A DNA stretch of 64,000 nt. Source: Saturnia japonica (taxonomy: Eukaryota; Arthropoda; Insecta; Lepidoptera; Saturniidae). Location of the stretch: the NCBI GenBank assembly GCA_033032175.1, contig CM065306.1, forward strand, positions 10,062,001-10,126,000, in the 5' to 3' direction. Numbering within the stretch: position 1 is the first letter of the stretch; every line of letters begins with the position of its first letter. The notes beneath the pieces are model-generated. The model did no database searches. It saw only the letters and a list, made by a program, of their open reading frames with translations, and was not told the DNA's origin. A program made the translations under genes and the position numbers. Positions 1-11,515 of the stretch are shown here, piece by piece.

Positions 1-188
1 CCGGTTTAATTACCGGTCTGCGTCCTCGGCCCCGGGCTTGTTAGGGCTCCTTAGGGTTGATAGGTCCTTCCTGTGTGTCATTGCACCTTGACCACAGGTC
101 TCTTGCCGACTCCGATAGTCTTTTTAAGTTTTTGGCGCACCCCCCTGCCCCTAAGGCAGGGAGGCCTTTAATTTAAAATAAAATAAAA

Positions 189-2087
189 ATGTCCCATTGT
201 CCTCCCTCTTCTGCCGTCATGGCAAATAACGTTACCGACCTGGCCACTTGCATAGGCAAGTTGCAAGCCAGGATGAAAGCGCTGGAATTTCAATACCAGC
301 GCTATCAAAATTTCGTCGTATTACGGTGTCCCTCTCTAGACGAGGAATACCGTAATCTACCTGAGAACGCCTGCGTGCGTCGCACCGCTGCGACCGCGAC
401 CCGTCATGAGGCCGTTTCAGGTAGCGAGGCGGCCGCTTCAGGTAGCAAGGCGGCCGATGACGTCACGGCCGCGACCGTTATACCGACTGGCGCCGCGCCA
501 GTCGGCGCCGCGCCCAAACGTCTCACGCGCAGCGCTGCGCGTCCGTCCGCCGCGTCATCCGGGGCCGTGGCCACGTCTACGGCCACGCCCCCTGTCCCGA
601 CTAGCCAATCGCGCGGGTCAAGCCCCGCCTCCGTCAGGCGAGGGCCGCGTAATTCGCGGTCACAATCTAGGGTTACCAAAAATAGCCCGTACGTCCGTCC
701 CGCGCGATCCACGGAAACCGCGTTAAAGACGAAAAATTCGTTTTCGGCCCTTCCGGTCGAACAAGACTCGCCCGTGAGTCCGGATCCATCTCCGGAGATG
801 GATACCGAGAACGACGGCTTCACCGTCGTGGCGTCGCGTAAGCGAACGGCGCGTAGCAGTCCGACTGCTCAACCGGCGCCTAAGGTAATAGCTAAGGCAG
901 CAATCAGGGGCGCCGCCGCCCCCGCGTCCTCCCAGCTCCCCGCGCCCGCCGGCGGGAAAAAAGAGCGTGCCCCACCTCCAATCATAATCCGGGACAAGGC
1001 GGCCTGGATGGGAGTCTGCAATGAAATGCGCAGACTCAAACTCGAGTATCACAAGGCTAGGAATATAGTCAACGGGATTTCCATTTCGGTGAGTTCTTCG
1101 GAAACTCACCGCAAACTCACCACCCTCCTCCGGCAGAAAGGTCTGCAATTCTACACCTATTCTCTCGCGGAGGAGCGCGTCCTCCGAGTGGTCATCCGCC
1201 GCATTCCGGTGGAGCTCGACCCGTCGGAGGTGTGCTCCTCGCTCAAGGAGCAAAGTTATCCCATCCGGGAAGTACACCGGATGTACAGTAAAGATAAGCG
1301 GCCACTACAAATGGTAGTGGCCATATTGGACCTTTCCCCCGAGGGAAAGGCCATCTTCCAGCTAGAGACGGTGTGCGGGCTCTCCGGGATTAACGTGGAG
1401 CCCCCATACAAAAACCACCAGCCTGCGCAGTGCCACAACTGCCAGCTGTACGGGCACGCTGCCCGTAACTGTCATTCTCGTCCGCGGTGCGTAAAGTGCC
1501 GAGAGGACCACCCCACACGGGAGTGCACGCGCGAGCGTGACTCCGTCGTCCCCCCGAGCTGCGTGTTATGCGGAGAGGAGGGGCATCCCGCGAATTATCG
1601 CGGTTGCCCCAAGGCCCCGCGCACCACGCGGCCACGCACGCAGAGGCAGGCGGCCCCCCGGGCGGCGCCCCCCGCCTCAGCCATCAAAGCGCAACCCCCG
1701 CTGGCGTCAGGGGAATTTCCCGCGCTGCCGGTCCCGCGCCAGTCCCCGGCCGCCGCCGGCCTCTCCGCACCCCGCGCGGTGCAACCGCAACCCGTGCGTT
1801 CATCGCAGAACGCATGGGGCCCCCGTCGCCCCAATCCACAGCCCCTTATGGCTATGGATATTCCCGCGCCCCGCGCGCCCGCTAACGTTGTCGTTAATAG
1901 TAACGACTTAATGATACTGCTCCTTCGCGAGCACGATATCCGCGAGCTCATTGACTACAATGACCATCTGGAGCGCTTCGGTCTCATCAAGACCGCTTGC
2001 GCGTTCCCCCGCCTCTCAGAGACACTACAACGTCTCGACCGTGAGGCGTGTAATAATAACTTAGGGCCTTTCAATGGCAAAGTTTAA
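189..2087 (+). CDS. Jockey LINE ORF1, Gag-like nucleic-acid-binding protein (632 aa)
   Basis: Open throughout. The first 250 residues are low-complexity, rich in Ala, Pro, Ser and Thr and poorly conserved in type. Residues about 275-410 form the fold seen in insect LINE ORF1 proteins. Three zinc knuckles follow at about residues 414, 433 and 458: CHNCQLYGHAARNC is a clear CX2CX4HX4C, and the other two are slightly variant. A Pro/Arg/Ala-rich tail and a short conserved C-terminal segment complete it. The role known for this family is binding the element RNA and forming the ribonucleoprotein, with nuclear targeting. Its stop codon overlaps the ORF2 start by 14 nt, so ORF2 is probably reached by termination-reinitiation. 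GC content is far above the surrounding DNA. The ATG at 189 follows an A-rich leader and is the first in frame. Confidence 0.85.
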   Translation: MSHCPPSSAVMANNVTDLATCIGKLQARMKALEFQYQRYQNFVVLRCPSLDEEYRNLPENACVRRTAATATRHEAVSGSEAAASGSKAADDVTAATVIPTGAAPVGAAPKRLTRSAARPSAASSGAVATSTATPPVPTSQSRGSSPASVRRGPRNSRSQSRVTKNSPYVRPARSTETALKTKNSFSALPVEQDSPVSPDPSPEMDTENDGFTVVASRKRTARSSPTAQPAPKVIAKAAIRGAAAPASSQLPAPAGGKKERAPPPIIIRDKAAWMGVCNEMRRLKLEYHKARNIVNGISISVSSSETHRKLTTLLRQKGLQFYTYSLAEERVLRVVIRRIPVELDPSEVCSSLKEQSYPIREVHRMYSKDKRPLQMVVAILDLSPEGKAIFQLETVCGLSGINVEPPYKNHQPAQCHNCQLYGHAARNCHSRPRCVKCREDHPTRECTRERDSVVPPSCVLCGEEGHPANYRGCPKAPRTTRPRTQRQAAPRAAPPASAIKAQPPLASGEFPALPVPRQSPAAAGLSAPRAVQPQPVRSSQNAWGPRRPNPQPLMAMDIPAPRAPANVVVNSNDLMILLLREHDIRELIDYNDHLERFGLIKTACAFPRLSETLQRLDREACNNNLGPFNGKV

Positions 2088-4928
2088 GCCGAAAGCGTTA
2101 AATCTTTCTTTTTTTAACGCGCGAAGCCTACTACCGCAGCGTGATCTCGTCGCGACCTTTCTTAAAGATCACCAAGTAGATGTTCTTTTAGTGCAGGAGA
2201 CGCTCTTAAAGCGTGCTAAACGTGATCCGAAAATCGCGAACTACAATATTGTAAGAAATGACCGGGCCGGCCGCGGGGGCGGCACTCTCATTTATTACAA
2301 ACGATCGTTATATTGTACGCCGGTAGATCCTCCGATACTTACCAATATGGAAGTATCCGTGTGTAGACTAGGAATGACCGACCACCCGTCCATAACGTTA
2401 GTTTCAGTTTATCTCTCGCCGAGGAAAGAGCCTCTCAGGTCTGACCTAGAAAAGCTACTTTCGCTCGGTGAATCGGTCATTATAGCGGGTGACCTCAATT
2501 GTGGACACACTTCGTTTGGCAATTGGAGAGACTCCAGTAATGGGGTTAAACTCGAAGAGCTAACGAACGTGCTAAACTTTGATGTCATAGCGCCACCCAC
2601 TCCCACCCACTTTCAAGACAACTGTATGCCGACAGTGCTTGATGTAGCTCTCATTAAAGGTATCGCGCTTCGGTTACGACTCATTCGGGTCGTACATGAG
2701 CTCGACTCCGACCACCGTCCGGTCATCATGCAGCTAGGTCAACCAGACGACTCTAGCCCTCCTTCGGTCCAAGTGGTTGACTATGCCAAGCTAAAACATT
2801 ATCTTGCGGACAGGCCGTCCTCGTCCAGCTAAGATAGGATCCCGGACGTATTGGGGTCCGTTGCGGATGTAGATCTCGCGATCGATTCCCTGGTCGACCA
2901 CCTGCAGGTCGGCATCGGAGAGGCCTCGAGAGAGGTCGAAGAGGCGAGCGATCGCCGCTTCGTACTCCCTGCCGACGTGCGGGCGTTGTTGACGGAAAAG
3001 AACGCGGCGACTCGTGCGCACGACCACTATCCGACCGAGGAAAACCGCGCACGTTTACGCGCACTTCAAAGATCGGTTAGAGCCCGTATATTAGAACTCA
3101 GAAGTCACAGATGGGACGCCCTCGTCGAAGGGCTAAGGCCGTCGCATCTGGCTTACTGGAAACTAGCTCGCAGCCTCAAAATAGAGGCTTCTTATCTTAT
3201 GCCCCCCCTCGAGAGGGGTCCCGGTATACCGCTCGCCTTCGATAGCAGTGCTCTCCGAACAGTGTCGATGCAAATACCGACCGGGTCGAGGGTATCGATG
3301 GATGCGTGCGGGAGCTGGATAAGCTCCCCGCGACAGCCTCCCTGTCCCCAGTCACGTCTGAGGAGGTTCTTTCCATTATAAAAAGCCTTAAGCTCAGAAA
3401 AGCACCAGGTCCCGACGGGATCAGGAATGAAGTACTTAGGCTTCTTCCTGATCGCCTCATAGCTCTATTGGTCTGCATCTTCAATGTAGCCATAGTCCAC
3501 TGCCATTTTCCAGCCGCCTGGAAAAAGGCAATAGTCATAGGTATCCGTAAGCCCGGCAAGAGCGCGTCGCTTCCCGACAGCTATCGCCCGATCAGTCTCC
3601 TAAATACGTTAGGGAAAATTTACGAGCGGATCCTTCTGAACCGTCTCAAGCCAATAATAGAGGAGAAAGACCTCTATCCGCCTGAGCAATTCGGTTTCCG
3701 TGCTAGATATTCTTGCACTCATCAAGTGCACCGCCTCACGGAGCACGTTGCATTTAATTTTGCTGAACTTTATAAACCCCGCCGTACACTTGCGGTCTTT
3801 TTCGACGTGGCCAAGGCCTTTGATAAGGTCTGGCACGAGGGATTGATTTACAAGTTGTACCGCTTTGAAGTCCCCGATAGGCTAATTAAAATAATTCGCG
3901 ACTATTTAACAGATCGCACCTTCCGCTATAGAGTGGAAGGTGAATTGTCCACGCCCCGTCCAATACGCTCAGGCGTTCCCCAAGGTTCGATCCTGGCTCC
4001 TAGCCTATTTAACCTGTACGTCAGTGACCTACCTCGACTCCCGGAGGTCGAGGTAGGGCTATACGCTGACGATACAGTCTTATATGCCTCAGATAGGAAT
4101 AGATCCCACCTCAGACATAAAGTCCAACGCTCCGTTACCACTCTCGGGAAGTGGTTTAACGAGTGGCGTGTAGCCGTTAATCCCTCGAAGAGCGCCGCGA
4201 TGCTCTTCGATGCGGATTCGTCACAGATACCGTGGAAGCTTAAACCTGTTAAGCTCTACGATAATCCGATTCCGTATGTAAGAGAGACCAAATATCTAGG
4301 GGTAACCCTAGATAGTAGGCTCTCCTTTAGACCCCACATCCGTAAGGTTAGGAACAGGGCCGCGTGGGTCCTGGGCCGGTTGCATCCTCTGTTGTGTTCG
4401 GTGAGTAAAATGTTCACGCGACATAAGCTCACGCTCTACAAGACGTGTATTCGACCAATTTTGACATACAGTTGCGCCGTGTTCGCACATATGTCCGAGT
4501 CGAGTTTCAAACGGTTACAATCGATACAGAATAGGTTCCTCTATCGTCTCACCGGGGCCCCGTGGTATGTTCGAAGCGTAGATCTCCATAGAGATATGGA
4601 GCTTCCTTCGATACATGCCTACGTTAAACAGCTCTCCCGTTCGTATTTCGACACCGCGTCGAACCACGCGAATCCGTTAATAAAAACAGCCGCCACTTAT
4701 GTTCCGGCACCCACGGACATCCGGTGCAAACGCCGGCCGCGCAATATTTTTATTGATCCCGACGATCACATCGAAAATTCGAATAAATATTACACATCCG
4801 TCTCTCCAAACAGAGCGTGCCAGCGCCCACGCCCGCGTAACCACCGTTCTCTCCGCAGAGGGCGGGCGGTCAATTTCGCTCCAGCACACCCGTCACGTCC
4901 ACCCTCTCTAGCGGTAACCCAAGCCTAG
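2074..4928 (+). pseudogene. Jockey LINE ORF2: endonuclease and reverse transcriptase, broken
   Basis: The N-terminal part (2074-2832) is an APE-type endonuclease: FNARS near the start, the QET glutamate, GDLNCGH, and the terminal SDHRPV motif. An in-frame TAA at 2830-2832 interrupts it; the same frame then continues through a linker to about 3270, where a frameshift moves the reading to the frame used from about 3270 to 4928. That second frame carries the reverse transcriptase: YRPISLL, the AFDKVWH motif A, GVPQGSILAP, and the catalytic YADD, followed by a thumb and a C-terminal tail. No RNase H follows, as expected for Jockey. With one stop and one frameshift this copy cannot make the full enzyme; sequencing errors are a less likely alternative. 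Confidence 0.8.
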
Positions 4929-5414
4929 GTCCGTTCCTCGGTGTGAAACCCTTGGGTCAGGCAACCGCCCGCGCGATACAAGTGACACTGTACGTGCATC
5001 ACTTAGCTACCTACATACAACACTACACACGTATGAACATACACACGTGCACACCACACAGGTACATAGGTTCTGTGAGGGACCTTTTTTTTTCTTTTTT
5101 ACGCTAGTTAGTTAGCGCTAGTTAGTGTAGAAACATTCCGATTACTGAATACACATACGCACGGTTCCTTCCTTCCTCCCAGGAGGAAGGGAACGTGCCT
5201 ATGTGTATATTTAGTTAGCTCGAATCGTAGGTGTAGGGATTCGAATAGATCGCGACCTATTTGCGAACGCGACGACCGCCCGAGCCGAGGTCCGGCCACT
5301 TTGGCACCCTCGTGCGAGTCGTCCACAAAACTTTCGCGGCTGAGTGCCCTCTGCGCTCGCCCCCAAGTCCGGTGAAGCTGTAAAAGCCGCAGCGGCTTTA
5401 GGGCCCCTAAGGCT
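4929..5414 (+). other. 3' UTR of the Jockey LINE
   Basis: Non-coding tail beginning right after the ORF2 stop. It contains an alternating CA/TA-rich stretch (about 5000-5070), a T-run near 5090, and a terminal GC-rich block beginning CCAAGTCCGGTGAAGCTG. The same order of blocks recurs at 16866-17608 and, reversed, at 29480-29995 and 11516-11795, which shows that it is element sequence and not host DNA. Confidence 0.8.
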
Positions 5415-5800
5415 AAATACAGCGAATTTTATTGTGGTGCCTGTGTGTCATTTTGCATCTTCACTAAGTGTTCAACCCGCCAGCGACTCAGTCCATTCCG
5501 CTCCGTGCTACGTCATCGCCGCGCCTAGCAGCAGGCACCTCACTGCGTGTGTACCTTAATGTTTCGCCCTCTTCACGCCTAGTAGTTTCGGGTGTGAGTA
5601 GGGTCGGTCGCACGTAGTGAGAGGGGCTCGCACGCACTGGTTTCCAGACAGCTGGTTACCGTAGCGTGTTATCCGCCGTCGGTTATACAGAGTACGAGGG
5701 AATCGTTTCCGTCGCGTTCGCGCCCTCGGTGCGCGGTCCCGCTCTGTATAGGTTGACGTAGCACATTTGTTTAAGGGCGAACGCACGCGCCCATTTTAAC
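5415..5800. other. GC-rich non-coding stretch after the LINE
   Basis: About 385 bp, much richer in G+C than the DNA that follows from 5800. No convincing reading frame; short open frames on both strands have no recognisable content. A short piece (CCTGTGTGTCATT, then GCA and CTT) resembles the 5' leader of the LINE at about 70-90. One reading is that this is the 5' leader of a second related element joined head-to-tail. A CpG-rich host element is the alternative. Confidence 0.35.
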
Positions 5801-6704
5801 CTACATTTGTTATTTCGTTTTCACAACCATAGATGTAGTAAAACTTTAAAACTGCTTTAAGTTAGTATTCACAATTTATAGCTATGTTTTTCTATCTTCA
5901 TATTAAAAAATGTATATAACAAACAATATTTTAAAAAAAGAAACGGGACTCCAAACTTATCTATTTTTCTGTCGACTGATTCAAAGGAAACTCGTTTAAA
6001 GGGCTGTGCAAATGAGAACGATTTTATTCATCTCTAAGCTTCAATTGCTCAGTGGTACATTCACCGATAGAGGTCTAAATCGCCTTTACTTTTTTATTCT
6101 GGCTTAGTAACGATATACTATCTTAATAAGGTATATAGATTTTTTATTGTTTACTAGCTTTTGTTCACGACTTTGTTCCCATTGTTTTTGAAATAAGAAT
6201 ATTATGATCTGTAGCCGAGCCATTAACTACCGGAAAGAGCAGAACGCCAGAATAATTTCTGCCGCGCCAGCTAGTATATTATCATAATATAATATTGTAG
6301 CTTATAGTAGAAAAATTATCTAAATCATAACTAAACTTCTCTAGAATTAAATTGTACATTTATAAAAAGTAACTTAGATGTAAGCCCTCTGACATACATG
6401 AAATAATCCTATATGTATATTTTATTAATAATTTTATTTTTTATACGCATCGAACAAGTAAATAGCGTCTAAAGTATTTACAATACAATCTATATAATAT
6501 GTATACAACGTAAAGCAAACATGGTTTATGAAAACGTCAGAGACTGCTGACACGGACCAACGAAGCGACCGTTGCGGATGAGTAATGTAACGAATCGATT
6601 ATATTTGACAAATTATTATCTCAAGAGATTTTCGAAGGTATTGTTCTATATATCCCATCCATATTTATCCATTCCAAAACTAATTTTCTTGTATTTTAGT
6701 TACT
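5801..6704. other. AT-rich non-coding DNA
   Basis: No coding potential seen. A fragment ending CCGCGCCAGCTAGT at about 6265-6280 looks like the terminus of the short Helitron-like repeats found elsewhere in the window. Confidence 0.4.
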
Positions 6705-7075
6705 GACTAGCTTGGTCCGCGGCTCCGCTCGCAGTGAACTACAGAGTACAAGTTCAACCCATGGAGATAAAGATGCTTTTTATTTTGTGCGCGGTACCCT
6801 AATTCTTTCTCTAAAATAAAAGTAGTCGAAGTTACTCGTTATAACATCAGCAATCTGCCTGTGAAAATCGCTTCAAAATCGGCCCAACCGTTTCGGAGAA
6901 TACCCGGAACAAACAGACACACAGACACACAGACGGACAGATAGACAAAAAATTTAAAAATTGTTTTATTTTTGTTATAAGTATAGCATATACTTTCACG
7001 TGTATTTAGTAAAAAGCTGTTAATTTGATATCATAAACTAACATTTCAATTTTATTAATTATATAAGTAGATATG
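6705..7075 (+). repeat. Helitron-like/MINE-type interspersed repeat
   Basis: Begins ACTAGCTTGGTCCGCGGCTC. It contains the block AAAATCGGCCCAACCGTTTC, then a GACA-type run (CAGACACACAGACACACAGA), and a tail with GTATTTAGTAAAAAGCTGTT. The same order of blocks occurs at 14740-15210, 60880-61035 and, reversed, at 23560-23880. The family assignment rests on known lepidopteran microsatellite-associated repeats; the repetition itself is visible here. Confidence 0.6.
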
Positions 7076-8555
7076 GATGTCAGTAAGAAAATTAAATTCT
7101 TTTGTTTCTAAAATCCCTAAACAAAAAGAGAAATTTAATAAAATACTATAGCATAATTATAGTCATAAATTTGATTATATACGAGTTTTAAATAATAATA
7201 TCATACTGAATAGGAGACTATTACTATTATTATATAGGAAAAGATTCAATGTAATAATTATCATGCTAACGCTATATTATAAAAAAAATTATAGGTAGGT
7301 ATGTATATACATTTATATATATTTCGAAGTAATATTTTATTAAAAATATTTTGATTGGATTTAACAAAAAAAAAAACGGAATTATAGTCTCTTCCAATGT
7401 CATAATTATTAATCTATAACCATCCATATTCAAACCTAACTGATACAAAACTCATATGTATTTCGAAGCAATATTTCCATTCAAAATATTTTAATTTTTA
7501 TACAATAAAAATAAACTTAAACAAATACAATTTATGGTTAGGTTTAACTTTTCAACAAATTGGTGGGACAAGGTCTTAAGGGTCACTAGACACGCGAGAA
7601 ACGGAATAAGGGGTCACAAGTGGGAGAAAGGTCCGTAGAAAACTTTTATTGCCCGCATGTTTCCAACCCGTAGAGAAATAAGGAGATATCTGTAAAAAAG
7701 TATTAAACTCGGAATATGATACCAATTTTTGTAGCTTCTTTAGATTATACTATCGATAGTATTAAATCTTGTACAAGTGTTAACAAGGGCCGCCTTCCTA
7801 TACCAACACGTCTTTGTTAAATAAGATATTAAAGTTTAAAATATATGTCGCAGAATCGTGTCGAAGTGATTATGGATGGACATTACGATAGAAATATTTG
7901 TAGTTTTTATATTAATTATATTTTTATAATAATTATTGCTTTTGTTATAAATTTAGTGGTATACACTGTTTTAGACAAATGTTTATTTCTACTGCATTTC
8001 TGCTGCTATTTTAAAAGTATGAAATTAGCGTAACGCGCTCTTGTTTCAAAACATCTGTTCTAAAACGACAACGATCATTCTCCTCATTCAGGTTCCATGC
8101 TTATCTTTATTTAAATATAAAACATTATCTATCTGTAACAATTGTAACACTACAATTCATGAGGGTAAAATTCGCAGATAACTTTAAAACAAATATGATT
8201 AATACTTTGAGAACGGCACACTAGAACTATTACTCGTGTTATTTGAAACGATGAAATGACAAAATAATAAAGTTAAAACGCGGTCGCTACGCAACGCTCC
8301 ACGAACACCGCTGATTATGAAGGGTTTACGAATTGGACAGTAATATCAATGTAGGTCTGTATAATCTAAGAACACCTGCAATAACATTCAGGATCAAACG
8401 AAAGTCAGCGAGGTCATACATTGTCATTCATCACTTATTTAGACATGTTAAAATTTATATTATATATTGATACTAAAATAAATTGTATTTATTTAGTTTA
8501 GTTTGTTATTATTAGTTATAGTTTTCATTTTATGTTTTTGTATGGGTTTTATTTT
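7076..8555. other. Non-coding AT-rich DNA
   Basis: I see no gene. There are short A- and T-runs and no large direct repeat that I could follow. Confidence 0.4.
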
Positions 8556-8559
8556 ATTT

Positions 8560-8960
8560 GTTAGTATGGGTCAAATCTTGCAACTGAATTTTAAAAAAGT
8601 CATCCCCCGCCGATTGAGCTGAAACTTTGCATATATAATTTAGTTTGAATGACAATGCATGGTTAGCTAAGATACGTGATTGTGATGAATAATATCGGGC
8701 CTTTTATTTTTTATGCACCCCTCATGACACGGATATCAAATGAAAGGGTTTGCTGAAAAGAATACGAAAAAATATTAGTCAAAATTCTATTTAAAAACAA
8801 GCATTTATTCAATACTTCTGCTGTAGTACTACAACGAAAATAATAATCCTAATAAAAAACGGGTTAAGTCTTGATTGAGATTATTTGTCTATAAAAAGTA
8901 AAGAACTCACGTAAACAACAAAATCTAGGATGTGGATATAAAAAAGCGAGTAATCTAGCC
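8560..8960 (+). repeat. Interspersed repeat shared with 25660-25780
   Basis: The block at about 8856-8950 (AAAAAACGGGTTAAG, ATTTGTCTATAAAAAGTA, CTAGGATGTGGATAT, GCGAGTA) recurs in the same orientation with substitutions at about 25683-25775. The upstream part (about 8580-8760) is typical repeat DNA with the phrase GAGCTGAAACTTTGCAT. Non-coding, class unknown. Confidence 0.55.
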
Positions 8961-9245
8961 TAGGTATATCTATTACTCGTTAAACTTCATTGATTGTACT
9001 GAATGTTATTTATGGTAAGGACGGAACTGAGTATTAATAACTAAGTGCTGAAGCAAGCTGTTATCACAGATTTTCACCATCGCAATCTAGGCGAGCAATC
9101 AAGAGATAACAAAACATTTTGGCGACCGTCAATGGATTTAGATTTCACGGTGGTGGCTGTTGTATTTGGACAGTGTTGAGCTTATCATCAGAGACATTAC
9201 CGTCAATGTACCCAGCTATTATTAATATATATATTTATATATATA

Positions 9246-10562
9246 CAGGTTGGGCCAGAAAGATTTACGAATTTTAAAAAATATTAAAAAAAAAACATAA
9301 ATACAATACACATACACATCTATATTTCAATTGAAATAGACATCTGGGAAATTTATTTCTTAAAAATTACATGTTTCAAGTGTGCACCATCCCGCTGCAA
9401 ACATTCCTCGAATCTGAACCTCAAATTGGTAAAAACTCGCTGACACATTGCACGAGGAATAGCTGCCATTTCTTCTCTGATATTATTTATCTTCAACTGG
9501 TTAATCGTGGCTGGGTTATTGGAGTACACTCTAGTTTTCAGGTATCCCCACATGAAAAAGTCCGGTGGCGTTAGACCCGGACTTCTAGACGTCCATGTAA
9601 TGTGTCACCTCGGCGCGATATCAGTTTCACAGCAAACATCTCGTTTACGGCCGCCAACGAAGCATTAGATGTATGGCATGTCGCACCATCTTGTTGAAAC
9701 CACGTCGCACGATTATAGGCTTCAAATTGTTGCAGTTGCGGAAAGAAAAAATCCTTTAACATGGCTATGTATCGGTCGGAATTTACAGTGACAAATTGCC
9801 TTTGTTGATTTTCAAAGAAATAGGGTCAGATAATTCCGTGTGCTGATATGGCCGCCCAGACGGTTACTTTCGGCGAATGCAGAGGCTTTTGATGTTTTGC
9901 ACGTGGGTTCTCTACAGCCCAGTAAAGGCAATTATGTTTATTAACATGCCCATTTAAGTGAAAATGGGCTTCGCCGGAAAACAAAATATTGTTGAAACTC
10001 TGAAAGCGTTCCAACATTATTTCAACAAAAGCTCGTTGTAAAATTGGGTCATTTGGCAGTAATTCCTGCACAAGTTGAATTTTATACGGGTGCAAATTCA
10101 AATCTTTCAACAAAATACGACGCAAAGATGTTCTGGACACCACAAGTTCAGCTGATCGCTTGCGAGTCGATAGACCAGGATTACGTTGAACTGAAGCTCT
10201 AACTTGTTCAATTATGTCTTCCGTTCTTGTTGACCTTGGGCGTCCCGCAGGCTTCTGTTTGAGAGTCGAACTAGTAGCTTCAAACTTTCTGACCCACGAT
10301 CGAATTACACTTTACCTTCGGACACTGATTTACGTCATGTAATCCAAACTCACACCGAAATAAACGTCGAACAATAGCGCACGAATCGCCATTTTTATAA
10401 TAATGTTTAACGTAGAATGCACGCTGCGCTCCGGTGAAGCGATCCATCGGGACTAAATTTCCGAGAACCGAGCTTCTCATCCCCACCACCCGCGCAGCCC
10501 CCGCTCATAAGGTTCAAACGCAAGAGTGTTTTTAAAATCGTACGCCTTTCTGGCCCACCCTG
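9246..10562 (-). mobile_element. Decayed Tc1/mariner element related to the intact one at 19991
   Basis: Terminal inverted repeats are visible: CAGGTTGGGCCAGAAAG at the left and, on the other strand, CAGGGTGGGCCAGAAAG at the right, followed by a further matching ACGA..TTTTAAAA segment. TA dinucleotides flank both ends (9244-9245 and 10563-10564), the expected target duplication. At 1317 bp it is close in length to the 1303-bp copy at 19991. The inside is a minus-strand transposase pseudogene. Confidence 0.85.
9353..10446 (-). pseudogene. Mariner-type transposase pseudogene
   Basis: Reads on the minus strand from an ATG at 10446 (MDRFTGAQRAFYVKHYYKNG). The reading is split over several frames: 10280-10489, 9826-10143, 9571-9762 and 9353-9553. 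The pieces match the intact transposase at 20107-21186 in order, from the N-terminal HTH region through GHVNKHNCLYWAVENPR and TWFQQDGATCHTS to NLRFRFEECLQRDG. The first catalytic Asp is replaced by Gly (FSGEA where the intact copy has FSDEA). The segment around the third Asp is frameshifted. The enzyme is dead. Confidence 0.85.
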
Positions 10563-10564
10563 TA

Positions 10565-11515
10565 TATATATATATATTTCCAGATATTATTTAGACAACC
10601 AATTCTGTGTCCACATTTGGCATTTATATGCCAACTTTCTATTGACCTTGTTACTTTTGCTTTAATAGAACCCATATACACTTTACTTGACCTATATACA
10701 AGTCGACCGAAGTAAACAACGTCATAACATGTCTAAATGTACAAAAATCTTATTTTGAGTAACTCGTTTCGCCTGTTCATCGTTTCTAAACGACCCTTGC
10801 TTTCATTCTTGAACCATAACTGGAATAAGGTATCATAATTATGTACTATGCTAAGTACTTAATATATTTAAAACAATTATCCAAGTAAACAAATCTTATT
10901 ATAATCGAATAAACTGCACAAAAGTTCAGTGTATTTAAAAGAAATTTTTTTTTTTTAATAATGTCATATTACCATGAATATTAGCTACATTGTATTGTCT
11001 CACTAATGTTGACTATTACCAATTCAATAACAAACGCGAAGGGTGATTTTCTTCTTTAAAGACAGTATGAATACTAGTTTCGTAAATAAAATCGTATTTT
11101 CAAGTACCTAAGTACCGCTCGGAATGTTCTATTGCAGCGTTGACTTCTTGGGTCGATTAATAGTATTAAGCTCGGTAATTTAAAGCATGCAATTTTTTTA
11201 ATGTCAAATCATAGTTCAATAAAAGTTTAAATGCATATTTCTATCAATCATTCTTTATAAAGTAAAATACTAAAATTATTCATAATTTTAAATATTGCAA
11301 GACTCATACGAGAAAGGAAAGCGGCAATTTAAAATTTAGCTTTCATCTCGCGGTGCGTAAATTTCTCATTGAAATGATTCTTATTCATAGAAAATACTTA
11401 GGAATTGAACGGATGGCCCATTAAAGAAGCATAAGTTTAGCATACCACGACGATGATTATTTTTTTAAATATTCTATAACAATATAAGTAATTTTATTTT
11501 AATATAGCTGTCAAA
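10565..11515. other. AT-rich non-coding DNA
   Basis: Begins with a short (TA)n run and has poly-T stretches. I see no coding region or clear repeat. Confidence 0.4.

Larger units (their letters stand above)
1..5414 (+). mobile_element. Jockey-clade non-LTR retrotransposon, near full length
   Basis: A LINE with the two-ORF layout of the Jockey clade: a Gag-like ORF1 with three CCHC knuckles, then ORF2 with an apurinic endonuclease and a reverse transcriptase, then a 3' UTR of about 490 bp. The 3' UTR is shared with the partial copies at 11516-11795, 16617-17608, 29469-30620 and 62605-62679, which fixes the orientation and the 3' end. In those copies the end reads GGCTAACAGTATAGTCAG followed by A residues; here the match stops after AAGGCTAA at about 5414, so the terminal 20 bp and poly(A) are missing. 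Bases 1-188 look like 5' leader and the true 5' end may be outside the window. There is no RNase H domain. The element is probably not autonomous today because ORF2 is broken. Confidence 0.85.

Noticed and set aside
723..1277. Open frame of 184 codons on the minus strand inside LINE ORF1
   Set aside because: Antisense shadow of the GC-rich ORF1; no family content, while the plus strand has zinc knuckles.
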